A DNA stretch of 64,000 nt from Nocardioides terrae (GTDB taxonomy: Bacteria; Actinomycetota; Actinomycetes; Propionibacteriales; Nocardioidaceae). A program made the position numbers and the translations under genes. The notes below the pieces were generated by a model. That model made no database searches, had not been told where the DNA came from, and was given only the letters and a program-made list of their open reading frames with translations. The stretch spans positions 1-64,000 of the forward strand of contig NZ_FOLB01000009.1 in NCBI RefSeq assembly GCF_900112345.1. The letters run 5' to 3'. Shown one piece after another: positions 33,893 through 41,744 of the stretch; the stretch's first letter is position 1; each line of letters opens with the position of its first letter.

Positions 33893-34411
33893 TCACGCGT
33901 CAAGCCGTGCTCCACGTGGGATCGCCCGCCAGGGCTCGCCCTTCTTGAGCCAGAACCGACGCCAGGCGTAGCGCCAGGGGACGACGGCTGCGATGACGAC
34001 CACCAGTGAGCAGTTGACGAGAACGGTGGTGGTCGCAGCGTCCAGGTCGCCGGCGATGACCTTGGGGAGTGCGACCACGGAGAGCCACAAGACCTTCCAG
34101 GCCGTTTCCAGGAGCAGCAGCGGGAGCAGCTTGGCCGGGTAGCGAACGCCGAGGAGCGCGAACAGCGACATCGCGACGAGAACGCACACGGTGACGCCTT
34201 CGTACAGCGGGAGTGTGTGCGCTTGTGGAAGGAGCGGCCACTTCACCACGACGAGCCCCAGGCCCATGAAGAGGTAGCCGACGCGCATCACGTTCAGGCG
34301 AACCACCGACAGGCCGGCGGCTGTTGCAGCCACTGCGGGCGTTCGGCTGACGGTCTGGCTGGGTGGGCCGCCGTGTGGTCCGGCTCGTGAGCCGGCAGTT
34401 GTGCTGGTCAT
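33893..34411 (-). CDS. Four-helix membrane protein
   Basis: A 172-residue protein with a polar N-terminal 35 residues and four membrane helices (VMRVGYLFMGLGLVVVKWPL, GVTVCVLVAMSLFALLGV, LLPLLLLETAWKVLWLSVVA, TVLVNCSLVVVIAAVVPW), ending in a basic tail. No named family. Last gene of the operon headed by the 103-residue protein; 33 bp after the acetyltransferase stop. RBS GGAGATC. Probably a stress-linked envelope protein controlled by the LuxR regulator; function unknown. Confidence 0.75.
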   Translation of the reverse strand: MTSTTAGSRAGPHGGPPSQTVSRTPAVAATAAGLSVVRLNVMRVGYLFMGLGLVVVKWPLLPQAHTLPLYEGVTVCVLVAMSLFALLGVRYPAKLLPLLLLETAWKVLWLSVVALPKVIAGDLDAATTTVLVNCSLVVVIAAVVPWRYAWRRFWLKKGEPWRAIPRGARLDA

Positions 34412-34444
34412 GGAGATCTCCTGGGGTAGGTGAGGGGTTGCGGA

Positions 34445-35086
34445 CTACGCGTTCCATTCGTCGGCGAGGAGGGCGTAGCCGACGGTGTCGAGCCAGGCGC
34501 CGGAGCGGTGGAGGGACTCGGCGATGGCGTGGGTCTCGCGCCGCCTCCCGACCCGTTCCATCAGTCGCCAGGAAGCGTCGTTGTCGAGGAAGCAGTTCGC
34601 GACGATGCGACGGACTCCGAGGTCCTCGAAGCAGTAGCGCAGGAGCGCTCGGACGGCTTCGGTGGCGTATCCGTGGCCAGCGTAGGCGGGGTCGAGGACC
34701 CAGCCGAGCTCTGCTTGGGTGCCCTTGGCCTGGGTGGTCATCTCGAGCTGTGCCCAGGCGTCTTCGCGGCGAAGCATGAAGTCACCGATGACGGGCGCGT
34801 TCTCGCCGTGGCCGAGCTCGATGATGACGGTGTTGGCGAGGCGTTCCGGGTCGCCGAAGAGATCTCGGTAGCCGTCGAGGTCAGGTGGGCGGCCGGTGAG
34901 CCATTCGTTGACGGAGTCCAGCTGCCGAAACGTCCAGGTGGCGTCAGTGTCGCTGAGGGTCGCCGGCCGCAGCGTGAGCCGCTCAGTACGCACGACGCGC
35001 TCGAGTACCGGTGAGGGCCGTTCGCTCGCGACACTGTCGGCGGGTGTGTTGTCGGGTTTGGTGCGGGCCGCGGTGGTCGTGGTCAT
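34445..35086 (-). CDS. GNAT family N-acetyltransferase (RimJ-like)
   Basis: A 213-residue GNAT protein. TERLTLRPATLSDTDATWTF begins the RimJ/RimL-type fold, AELGWVLDPAYAGHGYATEA is the acetyl-CoA binding segment (Q/RxxGxG/A as YAGHGYAT), and NDASWRLMERVGRRRETH the C-terminal part. It transfers acetyl to an amine on a protein N-terminus, antibiotic or metabolite; the substrate is unknown. It overlaps the DUF2306 gene by 4 bp, so it is coupled. Confidence 0.88.
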   Translation of the reverse strand: MTTTTAARTKPDNTPADSVASERPSPVLERVVRTERLTLRPATLSDTDATWTFRQLDSVNEWLTGRPPDLDGYRDLFGDPERLANTVIIELGHGENAPVIGDFMLRREDAWAQLEMTTQAKGTQAELGWVLDPAYAGHGYATEAVRALLRYCFEDLGVRRIVANCFLDNDASWRLMERVGRRRETHAIAESLHRSGAWLDTVGYALLADEWNA

Positions 35087-35820
35087 GCCGATGCTCCTGT
35101 GCGGTTGAGTAGGTCGTCGCCGTGGCTGCGCTGTCGGTGCCGTTCGCGAACGGGGCGCGGTCGGCGGCGGATGGCCCATTCGGCGATGGCGAGGTTGATG
35201 AACCAGCCGGCGCCCTTCGCGAGGTCGTCTCGGACGTCGCCGGTGCCGAACAGCGCGTGGCCTAGGGGTTCGGTGAGGACCTGGGTTCCTGCCGCGAGGC
35301 CGATGGCGTAGGCGCGCACCATCCAGGCCCGGTGTGCCCCGATGTTGCGGGCGGAGGCGGCACGGACCCCGAGAATGATGGCGCCCATCATGGCCGCGGC
35401 GAACACCAGCCGGAACGTGTAGAGCACCTCTCCGGTGCCCGGCTTTGGTGAGTACGCCAGTGTCAGCCAGAGCGCGGACCCGGCGACCATGAGACCGGCG
35501 ACGGCAAGGATGCGGCCTGCGCGCCGGTGCCACGTCAGGTGCTTGCGTCGGAACCGGGGCATGAACTGGACGATGCCGACCAGCGCGAAGACCGCGGCAC
35601 CGACTATGTGGACGACAAGGGCGATCGGGAACCCGGTGAACCGGTCGTCGGCAGGAAGGACCGCGGGGCCGCCGCCGAGCTGGATGAGGCGCAAGGTGCC
35701 GGCAGTCAGCGGGATAGCGCTCAACCCGAGGAGCGCGGCTGGCACAGGCCAGCTGCTCCGGGTCCGGGTGCCGCCTTCGGTGGAACTGCGGGCGGTGGCG
35801 GGTGTGGCGATCTGGTTCAT
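35083..35820 (-). CDS. DUF2306 membrane protein
   Basis: A 245-residue protein with about six helices. FPIALVVHIVGAAVFALVGI followed by QFMPRFRRKHLTWHRRAGRI is the DUF2306 signature; GAHRAWMVRAYAIGLAAGTQ is the second conserved segment with a histidine. The paired histidines in helices suggest a haem- or metal-binding membrane redox protein, but this is unproven. Coupled by 4-bp overlaps to the genes on both sides. Confidence 0.84.
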   Translation of the reverse strand: MNQIATPATARSSTEGGTRTRSSWPVPAALLGLSAIPLTAGTLRLIQLGGGPAVLPADDRFTGFPIALVVHIVGAAVFALVGIVQFMPRFRRKHLTWHRRAGRILAVAGLMVAGSALWLTLAYSPKPGTGEVLYTFRLVFAAAMMGAIILGVRAASARNIGAHRAWMVRAYAIGLAAGTQVLTEPLGHALFGTGDVRDDLAKGAGWFINLAIAEWAIRRRPRPVRERHRQRSHGDDLLNRTGASA

Positions 35821-36128
35821 CGCTCGCCCCCGGTGGCGCCCTGGGCGTCGTCCGCCGGGCCGGTCTGGACCCTAGCGACGGAGATGAGCGGCATACCGAG
35901 GTCGCGAAGCCGGGCGAGCATCCCGTGCAGCGCGGCCTGATCTGCGACGGGGCCACGGAGGATCGTGGTGACACCCTGCCCGGCGCTTCCGGGGCTGTCC
36001 GGACTCGGGTTGGGAATGCTGGTCAGGGTCATGCCGTCGAACCACGCCAACCACCGTTCGTGGAGGCGCCCTTCGAGGCGGATCTCGTACCGACCGGGCT
36101 CGTGCTCGCCAACGGGTGGGGTGTTCAC
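35817..36128 (-). CDS. Small conserved hypothetical, 103 aa
   Basis: First gene of the operon. RYEIRLEGRLHERWLAWFDG and GPVADQAALHGMLARLRDLG show a compact alpha/beta protein. Similar small proteins are commonly found next to MalT-like LuxR regulators in actinobacteria (recollection of the family, not checked). The promoter region has the TCACCAC repeats shared with the MMPL gene. Function unknown. Confidence 0.75.
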   Translation of the reverse strand: MNTPPVGEHEPGRYEIRLEGRLHERWLAWFDGMTLTSIPNPSPDSPGSAGQGVTTILRGPVADQAALHGMLARLRDLGMPLISVARVQTGPADDAQGATGGER

Positions 36129-36220
36129 CGGGCTGCTCCTCTTGCTGGTCCTGACGGTTCCAGCGAGAGCTGGAGTCGTCCTGATGCCTGCAAGCTAGGA
36201 GCCGAAGCGATGAGCGGTCG

Positions 36221-36249
36221 TCACATCATGTGGTGACCAAGGTGGTGAA
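36221..36249 (-). promoter_or_regulatory. TCACCAC-repeat operator, operon copy
   Basis: Read on the minus strand: TTCACCACC, then TTGG, then the near-palindrome TCACCACATGATGTGA, then GACGACC and TCCTAGCTT toward the gene at 36128. The stretch aligns without gaps over its first 40 bases with 41576-41604 and beyond, in front of the MMPL gene. It is probably the binding site of the MalT-like LuxR regulator. The remaining gap up to 36410 holds no gene. Confidence 0.7.
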
Positions 36250-36409
36250 CTTGCCCTTCGCACGGATCCAGCTGGTCTTCGGATCGCTGGCGCTACCCAT
36301 CTGGTTGCTCGCGAAGGGTTTCCAGGGCACTCCTCGCGTACTGACGTACACAGCTTCGACGCTCGCGACGACACTCAAAAACCGGGACATGCAGCCACGT
36401 TGACGGGGT

Positions 36410-39208
36410 TCAGCGGGTTGCAGCCCGGGACAAGAGGCCGAGCCGGTGAGCACGGCTGATGGCGGCGCGTCGGTTGTTCACGCCGAGCTTGGTGTAGATG
36501 TGCTTGGTGTGGGTGCGGACCGTGTTCAGGGACACGACGAGCTGGCGCGCGATGGCGGGACCGTCGAGGTCTGAGCCAAGAAGTCGCAACACGTCGAGCT
36601 CACGGTCGCTCAGCGCTTCCACTAGTACCGCCCCTGGGTCCGGTGGCCCTGTGGGTGAAGCACCAACTCCTGGGGCGGCGCCGCCGTCGGCCACCTCGGT
36701 CGCGCTACCGCTTCCCGTCACGGCAGTCAGCAGCTCGTGCACATACCCGGACTGGGGCTGGCGGGACGCGAGCTCGCGAAGCGACGGTGTCAGGGCGGAG
36801 GCGGCGTCGACGAACACGCGGACCCAGCCGTCGGTCTCGGCGAGGTCGACCGCGTGACGAATGGCTTCGAGCGCGGCGTTCCGGTCCGCGGCCGCGTCGT
36901 GTGCAACGGCTCGGAGCACCTCGAGCTCGATGACCGACCCGACCCGGCCGCCATCGGAAGCCGCGGCCAGCAGGCGGTCCAGGAGACCGACCGCGGCGTC
37001 CAGGGGCCCCCGGGATCCGGTGGAGGTGTGCTCTGCCAGCAACACCCTGGCGAGGGTGATGTGCTCGTACTCGCGGAAGTAGGACAGCTGGTCGTCGACC
37101 GCGACCCCGTGGTCGCGCGCCCAGGCACGCGCCCCAGCGAGGTCTCCACTGGCGGCCAGGATCCGCGCGCGGGAGGCGTGCACCGGTTGGACGTTCGGGG
37201 AGTAGTCGCCGACGTAGACCCGCTCGGCCTCGTCGAGCAGCTCGAGGGCTGCGGCCAGGTCGCCCTCGGCCGCACGGAGTCGGGCCATGCCGACTCGCCA
37301 CCGGTACGGGTTCTGCGGCAACGATGCGGCCTCCCCGAGCTCGTCGGAGCGACGCAGGTACTCGGCTGAGGCGACCAGGTCGTTGCGGTACCACGCCATG
37401 CGGCTCAGGCCCACGAGCATGTCGGCGGTGCCCCGCATGACGCTTGCCCCAGGCGGAGTGTTGGCCTCGGCCAGCCCGAGCGCGTGAGCGAAAGTCCTCT
37501 CGGCGTCGCGGAGCCGGCCGAGGCGCAGCTCCATGTCGGCCATCGCGACGGAGCAGCCCAGCACGTCGGCGATGTGCCCGACCCGGGTCAGGGCCGGGAT
37601 GGACCGGGCGTAGCTGGCGTGGGCCGCCGTGATGTCACCGGTCGACCAGGACGCCAGCCCGGACAGCGCCGCCGCTGCCCCGACCGCAAGGTCGTCGCTC
37701 GCGACGGCGAGGTCGATGGCGCGTTCGGCGCGAGCGATGGCACCGGGTGGGTCGCCACCGAGGAGGGCGACCGCGGCCCGGTACATCTCGACGGCGGCCG
37801 GGACCCGGGCGAGCTCGCCGGGGTCTCGGACCACGAGCTGCGCGGCCGGCTTCCTCAGCAGCTGCTCAACGTGATCGAGGCGTCGCTCGACGCCGTCGAA
37901 CTGGTTGCTGGCCATCAGGCCGCCGATGAGCGCAATCGCCAAGACGGGGCGGTCTCTGAGGACCTCGTCGGGCACCTGGTCTGCCCAGCGGCTGAGGAGG
38001 TCCTCGCGTCGCTCACGCCCCAGGGTTCGGAAGGAGCTCTCGATGAGGTCCGCCGCCTGGTCGAGGTCGTCGCCGGCCAACGCGTGCCGCACGGCGGCTT
38101 CCACCTGGCCTGCTTCGGCGTACCAGGCGGCGGCTCGGCGGTGCAACCCGGACACGTCGCCGGGGCGTTCCTCAAGGAGGTGGGACTGGAGCACGTCGCC
38201 GAACAGGTGGTGGTAGCGGTACCACGTGCGTCGCCCGTCGAGAGGGACGAGGAACAGGTTGGCGCGGTCGAGCACCTCCAGCATCGCCTTGCCGCTACGC
38301 CCGCCCGAGCGTGCGGGCGGGCTGACCGCATCACACAGCTGTCCCGTGAGTCGCGAAAGGATGGAAGTGTCGAGCAAGAAGCGGCGCACGTCGTCGGGCT
38401 GGCGGCTCAGGACCTCGTCGGCGAGGTAGTCGACGACGAACCGGTCGTCGCCGGCAAATCCGGCAATGAACGCGGACGGGTCGTCACGGTCACGCAGCGA
38501 GATGGCGGCGAGCTGGAGAGCCGCCACCCAGCCCTCGGTGCGGGCCTCCAGTGAGGCGATGTCGGTGACGGTGAGTGCGAAGCCGTGGAGATCATTGAGG
38601 TAGGAGGCGACCTCGTCGGGCGTGAAGCGGAGGTCGGATGCACGGATCTCGAGCAGCTCTCCACGTGCCCGTAGCCGCGACAGGGGCAGTGCGGGGTCGA
38701 CGCGGGTGCTGATGACCAGCCTCAGCTGCGGCGGCATGTGGTCGACGAAGAACGCCATTCCGGCCGCGACATCGACGCTGTCGGCGAGGTGGTAGTCGTC
38801 GAGAACCAAGGTGACGTCGCCAGGCTGGACGCTGAGCTCGTTCACCACCCCGGCGAGTACGGCCTCGACCGGCGCCTGCCCGGACCGGAGCAGGGTGAGT
38901 GCAGCAGCACCGGAGCCCGGGACCGCTCGGTCGAGGGCCATGAGGACGTAGGTCCAGAACGTGCTCGGCTGACGGTCGCGGCCGTCGAGCGAGACCCACG
39001 CGACGGGGTGCTCGCCCGCAGCGCTGTCCTGTCCGGTGCTCATCCACGCGCCGAGAAGCGATGTCTTGCCGAATCCGGCGGGTGCAGAGACCAGCGTGAC
39101 CGGTGAGCCGGTTGCACGCTTGAGCATGTCGGCAAGCCGGGGGCGCGCAACGACATCGCGTCGTGGACGCGGTTGGAGCAGCTTCGTCTCCACCAGTGGG
39201 TCGGCCAT
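36410..39208 (-). CDS. MalT-like LuxR family ATP-binding regulator
   Basis: A 932-residue STAND-type regulator. Walker A is APAGFGKTS (42-50), Walker B-like TLVLDDYHLAD follows, then winged-helix and TPR-like repeats, and the C-terminal LuxR helix-turn-helix LSDRELDVLRLLGSDLDGPA continuing to ARQLVVSLNTVRTHTKHIYT. Such proteins are activated by a ligand plus ATP and then bind repeated promoter sites. Start 39208 is chosen over 39229 because AGGGGAG precedes it. It lies between the two promoters with TCACCAC repeats (36221 and 41576), the probable targets. Confidence 0.88.
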   Translation of the reverse strand: MADPLVETKLLQPRPRRDVVARPRLADMLKRATGSPVTLVSAPAGFGKTSLLGAWMSTGQDSAAGEHPVAWVSLDGRDRQPSTFWTYVLMALDRAVPGSGAAALTLLRSGQAPVEAVLAGVVNELSVQPGDVTLVLDDYHLADSVDVAAGMAFFVDHMPPQLRLVISTRVDPALPLSRLRARGELLEIRASDLRFTPDEVASYLNDLHGFALTVTDIASLEARTEGWVAALQLAAISLRDRDDPSAFIAGFAGDDRFVVDYLADEVLSRQPDDVRRFLLDTSILSRLTGQLCDAVSPPARSGGRSGKAMLEVLDRANLFLVPLDGRRTWYRYHHLFGDVLQSHLLEERPGDVSGLHRRAAAWYAEAGQVEAAVRHALAGDDLDQAADLIESSFRTLGRERREDLLSRWADQVPDEVLRDRPVLAIALIGGLMASNQFDGVERRLDHVEQLLRKPAAQLVVRDPGELARVPAAVEMYRAAVALLGGDPPGAIARAERAIDLAVASDDLAVGAAAALSGLASWSTGDITAAHASYARSIPALTRVGHIADVLGCSVAMADMELRLGRLRDAERTFAHALGLAEANTPPGASVMRGTADMLVGLSRMAWYRNDLVASAEYLRRSDELGEAASLPQNPYRWRVGMARLRAAEGDLAAALELLDEAERVYVGDYSPNVQPVHASRARILAASGDLAGARAWARDHGVAVDDQLSYFREYEHITLARVLLAEHTSTGSRGPLDAAVGLLDRLLAAASDGGRVGSVIELEVLRAVAHDAAADRNAALEAIRHAVDLAETDGWVRVFVDAASALTPSLRELASRQPQSGYVHELLTAVTGSGSATEVADGGAAPGVGASPTGPPDPGAVLVEALSDRELDVLRLLGSDLDGPAIARQLVVSLNTVRTHTKHIYTKLGVNNRRAAISRAHRLGLLSRAATR

Positions 39209-39307
39209 GCGGCTCCCCTTCCTGGGCATCGGACCGCACGCCCCCTGAGCGTAGGGCAGAACAGGGTCCTCGGTGCGGGGTCGACTAGCTCCTTGACCCC
39301 TGCTGGT

Positions 39308-39937
39308 TCAGCGCGCTGACTCGGACGTGCTGGCGTGGGTGTGCATCCGTTCACCGGGTCGGCCGAAGATGCTCAGGACCTCGGCGGGTCCATCGCCGGT
39401 GCTGCCGAACCAGTGCGGGACCTGCGTGTCGAACTCCGCGGCCTCTCCGATGCCCAGGACGATGTCCTGGTCGCCCATGACGAGCCGCATCTGCCCGGAC
39501 AGCACGTAGAGCCACTCGAACCCGTCATGCGTGCGCGGCTTAGGGTCCGATTGGGTCTTGGGGATGACGATCTTCCACGCCTGGATGCCGCCCGGGCGCG
39601 TCAGCGGCAACACGGTGCGCCCGTTGACGCGACGCGGCTTCAACCGGATGCGCGGGTCGCCCACTTCAGGTGCGCCAACCAGGTCGTCGATGGGCACCCG
39701 GTAGGTCTGGGCCAGCGGCAGCAGCAGCTCCAGGCTCGGACGCCGCTGCCCGTTCTCCAGCCGCGACAAGGTGCTCTTGGAGATCCCGGTCAGGGTCGCG
39801 ACCTCGGTGAGAGTGACGCCGCGCTGCTCGCGAACACGCCGCAACCGTGGGCCGACCAAGTCGAGCGCGGCCGCGATCGGGCCCGTGCTGTTCGCGGGAG
39901 CGCTGGCAGCGGCGGAGGTGCTTCGAGGGTCGGCCAT
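39308..39937 (-). CDS. XRE-cupin regulator (second)
   Basis: A 209-residue protein: helix-turn-helix (GVTLTEVATLTGISKSTLSR with LENGQRRPSLELLLPLAQ) and a cupin sensor (DGFEWLYVLSGQMRLVMGD, EFDTQVPHWFGSTGDGPAEV). Start could also be 39946 (MGCMADP); the first 25 residues are Ala/Ser-rich either way. Divergent from a thioredoxin-reductase-like flavoprotein and likely its repressor, through the ACAAC/GTTGT dyad at 39974. This regulator-flavoprotein pair is common in actinobacteria. Confidence 0.87.
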   Translation of the reverse strand: MADPRSTSAAASAPANSTGPIAAALDLVGPRLRRVREQRGVTLTEVATLTGISKSTLSRLENGQRRPSLELLLPLAQTYRVPIDDLVGAPEVGDPRIRLKPRRVNGRTVLPLTRPGGIQAWKIVIPKTQSDPKPRTHDGFEWLYVLSGQMRLVMGDQDIVLGIGEAAEFDTQVPHWFGSTGDGPAEVLSIFGRPGERMHTHASTSESAR

Positions 39938-39973
39938 GCACCCCATTGCACCGCCTGGTTCCCAGAATCTGCA

Positions 39974-39984
39974 ACAACCGTTGT
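39974..39984. promoter_or_regulatory. Dyad ACAAC-C-GTTGT, probable operator
   Basis: An 11-bp inverted repeat in the 78-bp gap between the divergent XRE-cupin gene and flavoprotein. XRE-cupin proteins typically bind short dyads of this sort. Confidence 0.45.
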
Positions 39985-40015
39985 CGAAGGCACGTGGTCC
40001 GACGACTCTGGTGCC

Positions 40016-40984
40016 ATGAACGACTACGACGTGGTGGTGGTCGGCGGGGGCGCCGCCGGCCTCTCAGCAGCCTTGGTTCTCACCCGCGCCCGTCGCGGAG
40101 TCGCCGTGGTCGACGCGGGCCAGCCGCGCAACGCACCAGCGGCCCACATGCAGGGCTTCCTCGGCTCCGACGGGCTCGCGCCGACCGAGCTGCTCGCAGC
40201 GGGCCGCGCCGAGGTCACCCGCTACGGCGGTCAGCTGGTCTCCGGCACGGTCGCATCCATCACCGCATGCCCGCGCACCAGTGCCCACGACCGCCGCGGC
40301 TTCGAGGTCGTGCTCGCGGACGGCTCCGCACTCAGGGCGCGCCGCGTCCTGGTCACGACGGGGCTGCGCGACGACATCCCTGACACCCCCGGTGTCCAGG
40401 AGAGGTGGGGCCGCGACCTGCTCCATTGCCCCTACTGCCACGGCTACGAGGTCCGCGACCAGCCCCTCGGCGTCCTCGCCGGCGGCCCTGTCTTCATCGA
40501 GGACGCCCTGGCGCACGCGCACCTCATCCGCCAGTGGTCCGACGACGTCGTGTTCTTCGCCAACGGCGGCTCCTTGACCGTCGCGCAGCGTGAGCAGCTC
40601 GTCGCCCGCGCCATCGGACTCGTCGAGACACCGGTCGCCCGCCTCGTCGTCGAGGACGGCCGGCTGAGCGGTGTCGAGCTCGAAGGCGGCCAGGTCGTAC
40701 CCCGGACCGCGGTGTTCGTCCGCCCGCAGTTCGTTCCGAACGACACGCTGCTGACCGGCCTGGGATGCGAGACCGGCCAGAACCACTGGGTCACGGTCGA
40801 TGCCACCGGGCGCACGAGCGTCCCGGGCGTTTGGGCAGCCGGCAACGCCGTGAACCCGCGCGCCCAGGTCATCACCGCCGCCGGCGAAGGCTCCGCGGCC
40901 GCCATCGCCATCAACAACGACCTCGTCGACGAGGACCTCCCCATCACGGTCGCCAACTTCCGACTCGGCCTCCAGGTCGGCTGA
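40016..40984 (+). CDS. Thioredoxin reductase-like FAD oxidoreductase
   Basis: A 322-residue two-dinucleotide-domain flavoprotein. VVVGGGAAGLSAALVLTRAR binds FAD, the redox pair is CPYC (138-141) within LHCPYCHGYEV, and GVWAAGNAVNPRAQVITAAG is the C-terminal FAD motif. The usual NADPH GxGxxA motif is altered to GVLAGGPVFIEDALAHA. Full length for the family. It may reduce thioredoxin-like partners, disulfides or small molecules. Regulated with the divergent XRE-cupin gene. Confidence 0.86.
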   Translation: MNDYDVVVVGGGAAGLSAALVLTRARRGVAVVDAGQPRNAPAAHMQGFLGSDGLAPTELLAAGRAEVTRYGGQLVSGTVASITACPRTSAHDRRGFEVVLADGSALRARRVLVTTGLRDDIPDTPGVQERWGRDLLHCPYCHGYEVRDQPLGVLAGGPVFIEDALAHAHLIRQWSDDVVFFANGGSLTVAQREQLVARAIGLVETPVARLVVEDGRLSGVELEGGQVVPRTAVFVRPQFVPNDTLLTGLGCETGQNHWVTVDATGRTSVPGVWAAGNAVNPRAQVITAAGEGSAAAIAINNDLVDEDLPITVANFRLGLQVG

Positions 40985-41103
40985 CCCCATCCACTGGGCC
41001 ATCTCCGGCCCGGTCCCACCGATAACGCGGCCGCGGCCGCACAGGTCCGGACCAGCACGCCCGCTGACCCGGTGTCCGCCCTCGACTCCGAAGGAGCATC
41101 ACC

Positions 41104-41397
41104 ATGTCCAACCCCAGCCCCACTCCCAGTCCCGGCAAGGCCGGCACCGGCTCGGCCGCCGGCGCGGTCGGACCGGTCGGACCGCCCTCGAAGCATCAGC
41201 TCGCGCTGATGATCTGGATCGCTGTCTTCCCGACCCTCACGGTGCTGAACCTGACTATCGGCCCGTCGCTCAAGGACACCAACCCCGTCCTGCGGACCTT
41301 CGTCCTGGCGACCATCGCGGTCCCCATCGTCATCTACGGCCTCATGCCGCGTCTGCACGAGGCCCGTGGCCGCATCCTCGGCCGCCGCGCCGCCTGA
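41104..41397 (+). CDS. Small two-helix membrane protein
   Basis: A 97-residue protein with a Pro/Gly/Ser-rich head and two membrane helices (LALMIWIAVFPTLTVLNLTI and TFVLATIAVPIVIYGLMPRL). The region from SKHQLAL onward resembles the membrane tail found at the C-terminus of COG3224-type monooxygenases (pattern K-ALxxWLAxYP...YxxMP), here without the enzyme part. RBS GAAGGAG. Between the flavoprotein and MMPL genes, separated from the latter by 347 bp. Confidence 0.7.
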   Translation: MSNPSPTPSPGKAGTGSAAGAVGPVGPPSKHQLALMIWIAVFPTLTVLNLTIGPSLKDTNPVLRTFVLATIAVPIVIYGLMPRLHEARGRILGRRAA

Positions 41398-41575
41398 GGT
41401 TCCACCCCCTCCCGTACCACCACGAACGCGGAGCGTCCTGACTCGTCGGCCGGGAGCCGTCCTCCCCCGTACGGCGTCCGCCCGACGTCGTCGCGGTCCA
41501 CGACCGCGACACCAGCGCCCCCGGTTCCGCCTCGTGGAGCCGGGGGCGTCCCACGTCCGCCCAGGGTCGTGCGGA

Positions 41576-41604
41576 ATCACCACCCTGCTCACCACCTGTG
41601 GTGA
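41576..41604 (+). promoter_or_regulatory. TCACCAC-repeat operator, MMPL copy
   Basis: TCACCACCCTGC is followed by the exact 7-2-7 palindrome TCACCACCTGTGGTGA (41589-41604), then GACGACC, another TCACCACC and TCCTAGGTT, a possible -10. It is the plus-strand twin of the promoter at 36221-36249. The remainder of the 347-bp gap before the MMPL gene shows no other feature. Confidence 0.75.
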
Positions 41605-41744
41605 CGACCTCTCACCACCTTGGTTCCTAGGTTCAAGGTCCAGCACGGCACCACCGACACCGGCAGACCAGCCGCCGCGCAGCCCGACAGGCATCTGGGA
41701 ACGGGCGCCACCGCCGCCGGCCGCCACACTCGAAAGGCACGACC

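Noticed and set aside
36250..36400. Minus-strand frame containing GVPWKPFASNQMGSASDP between the LuxR gene and the operon promoter
   Set aside because: Short, overlaps the promoter region, lacks a family and a convincing start; treated as non-coding.
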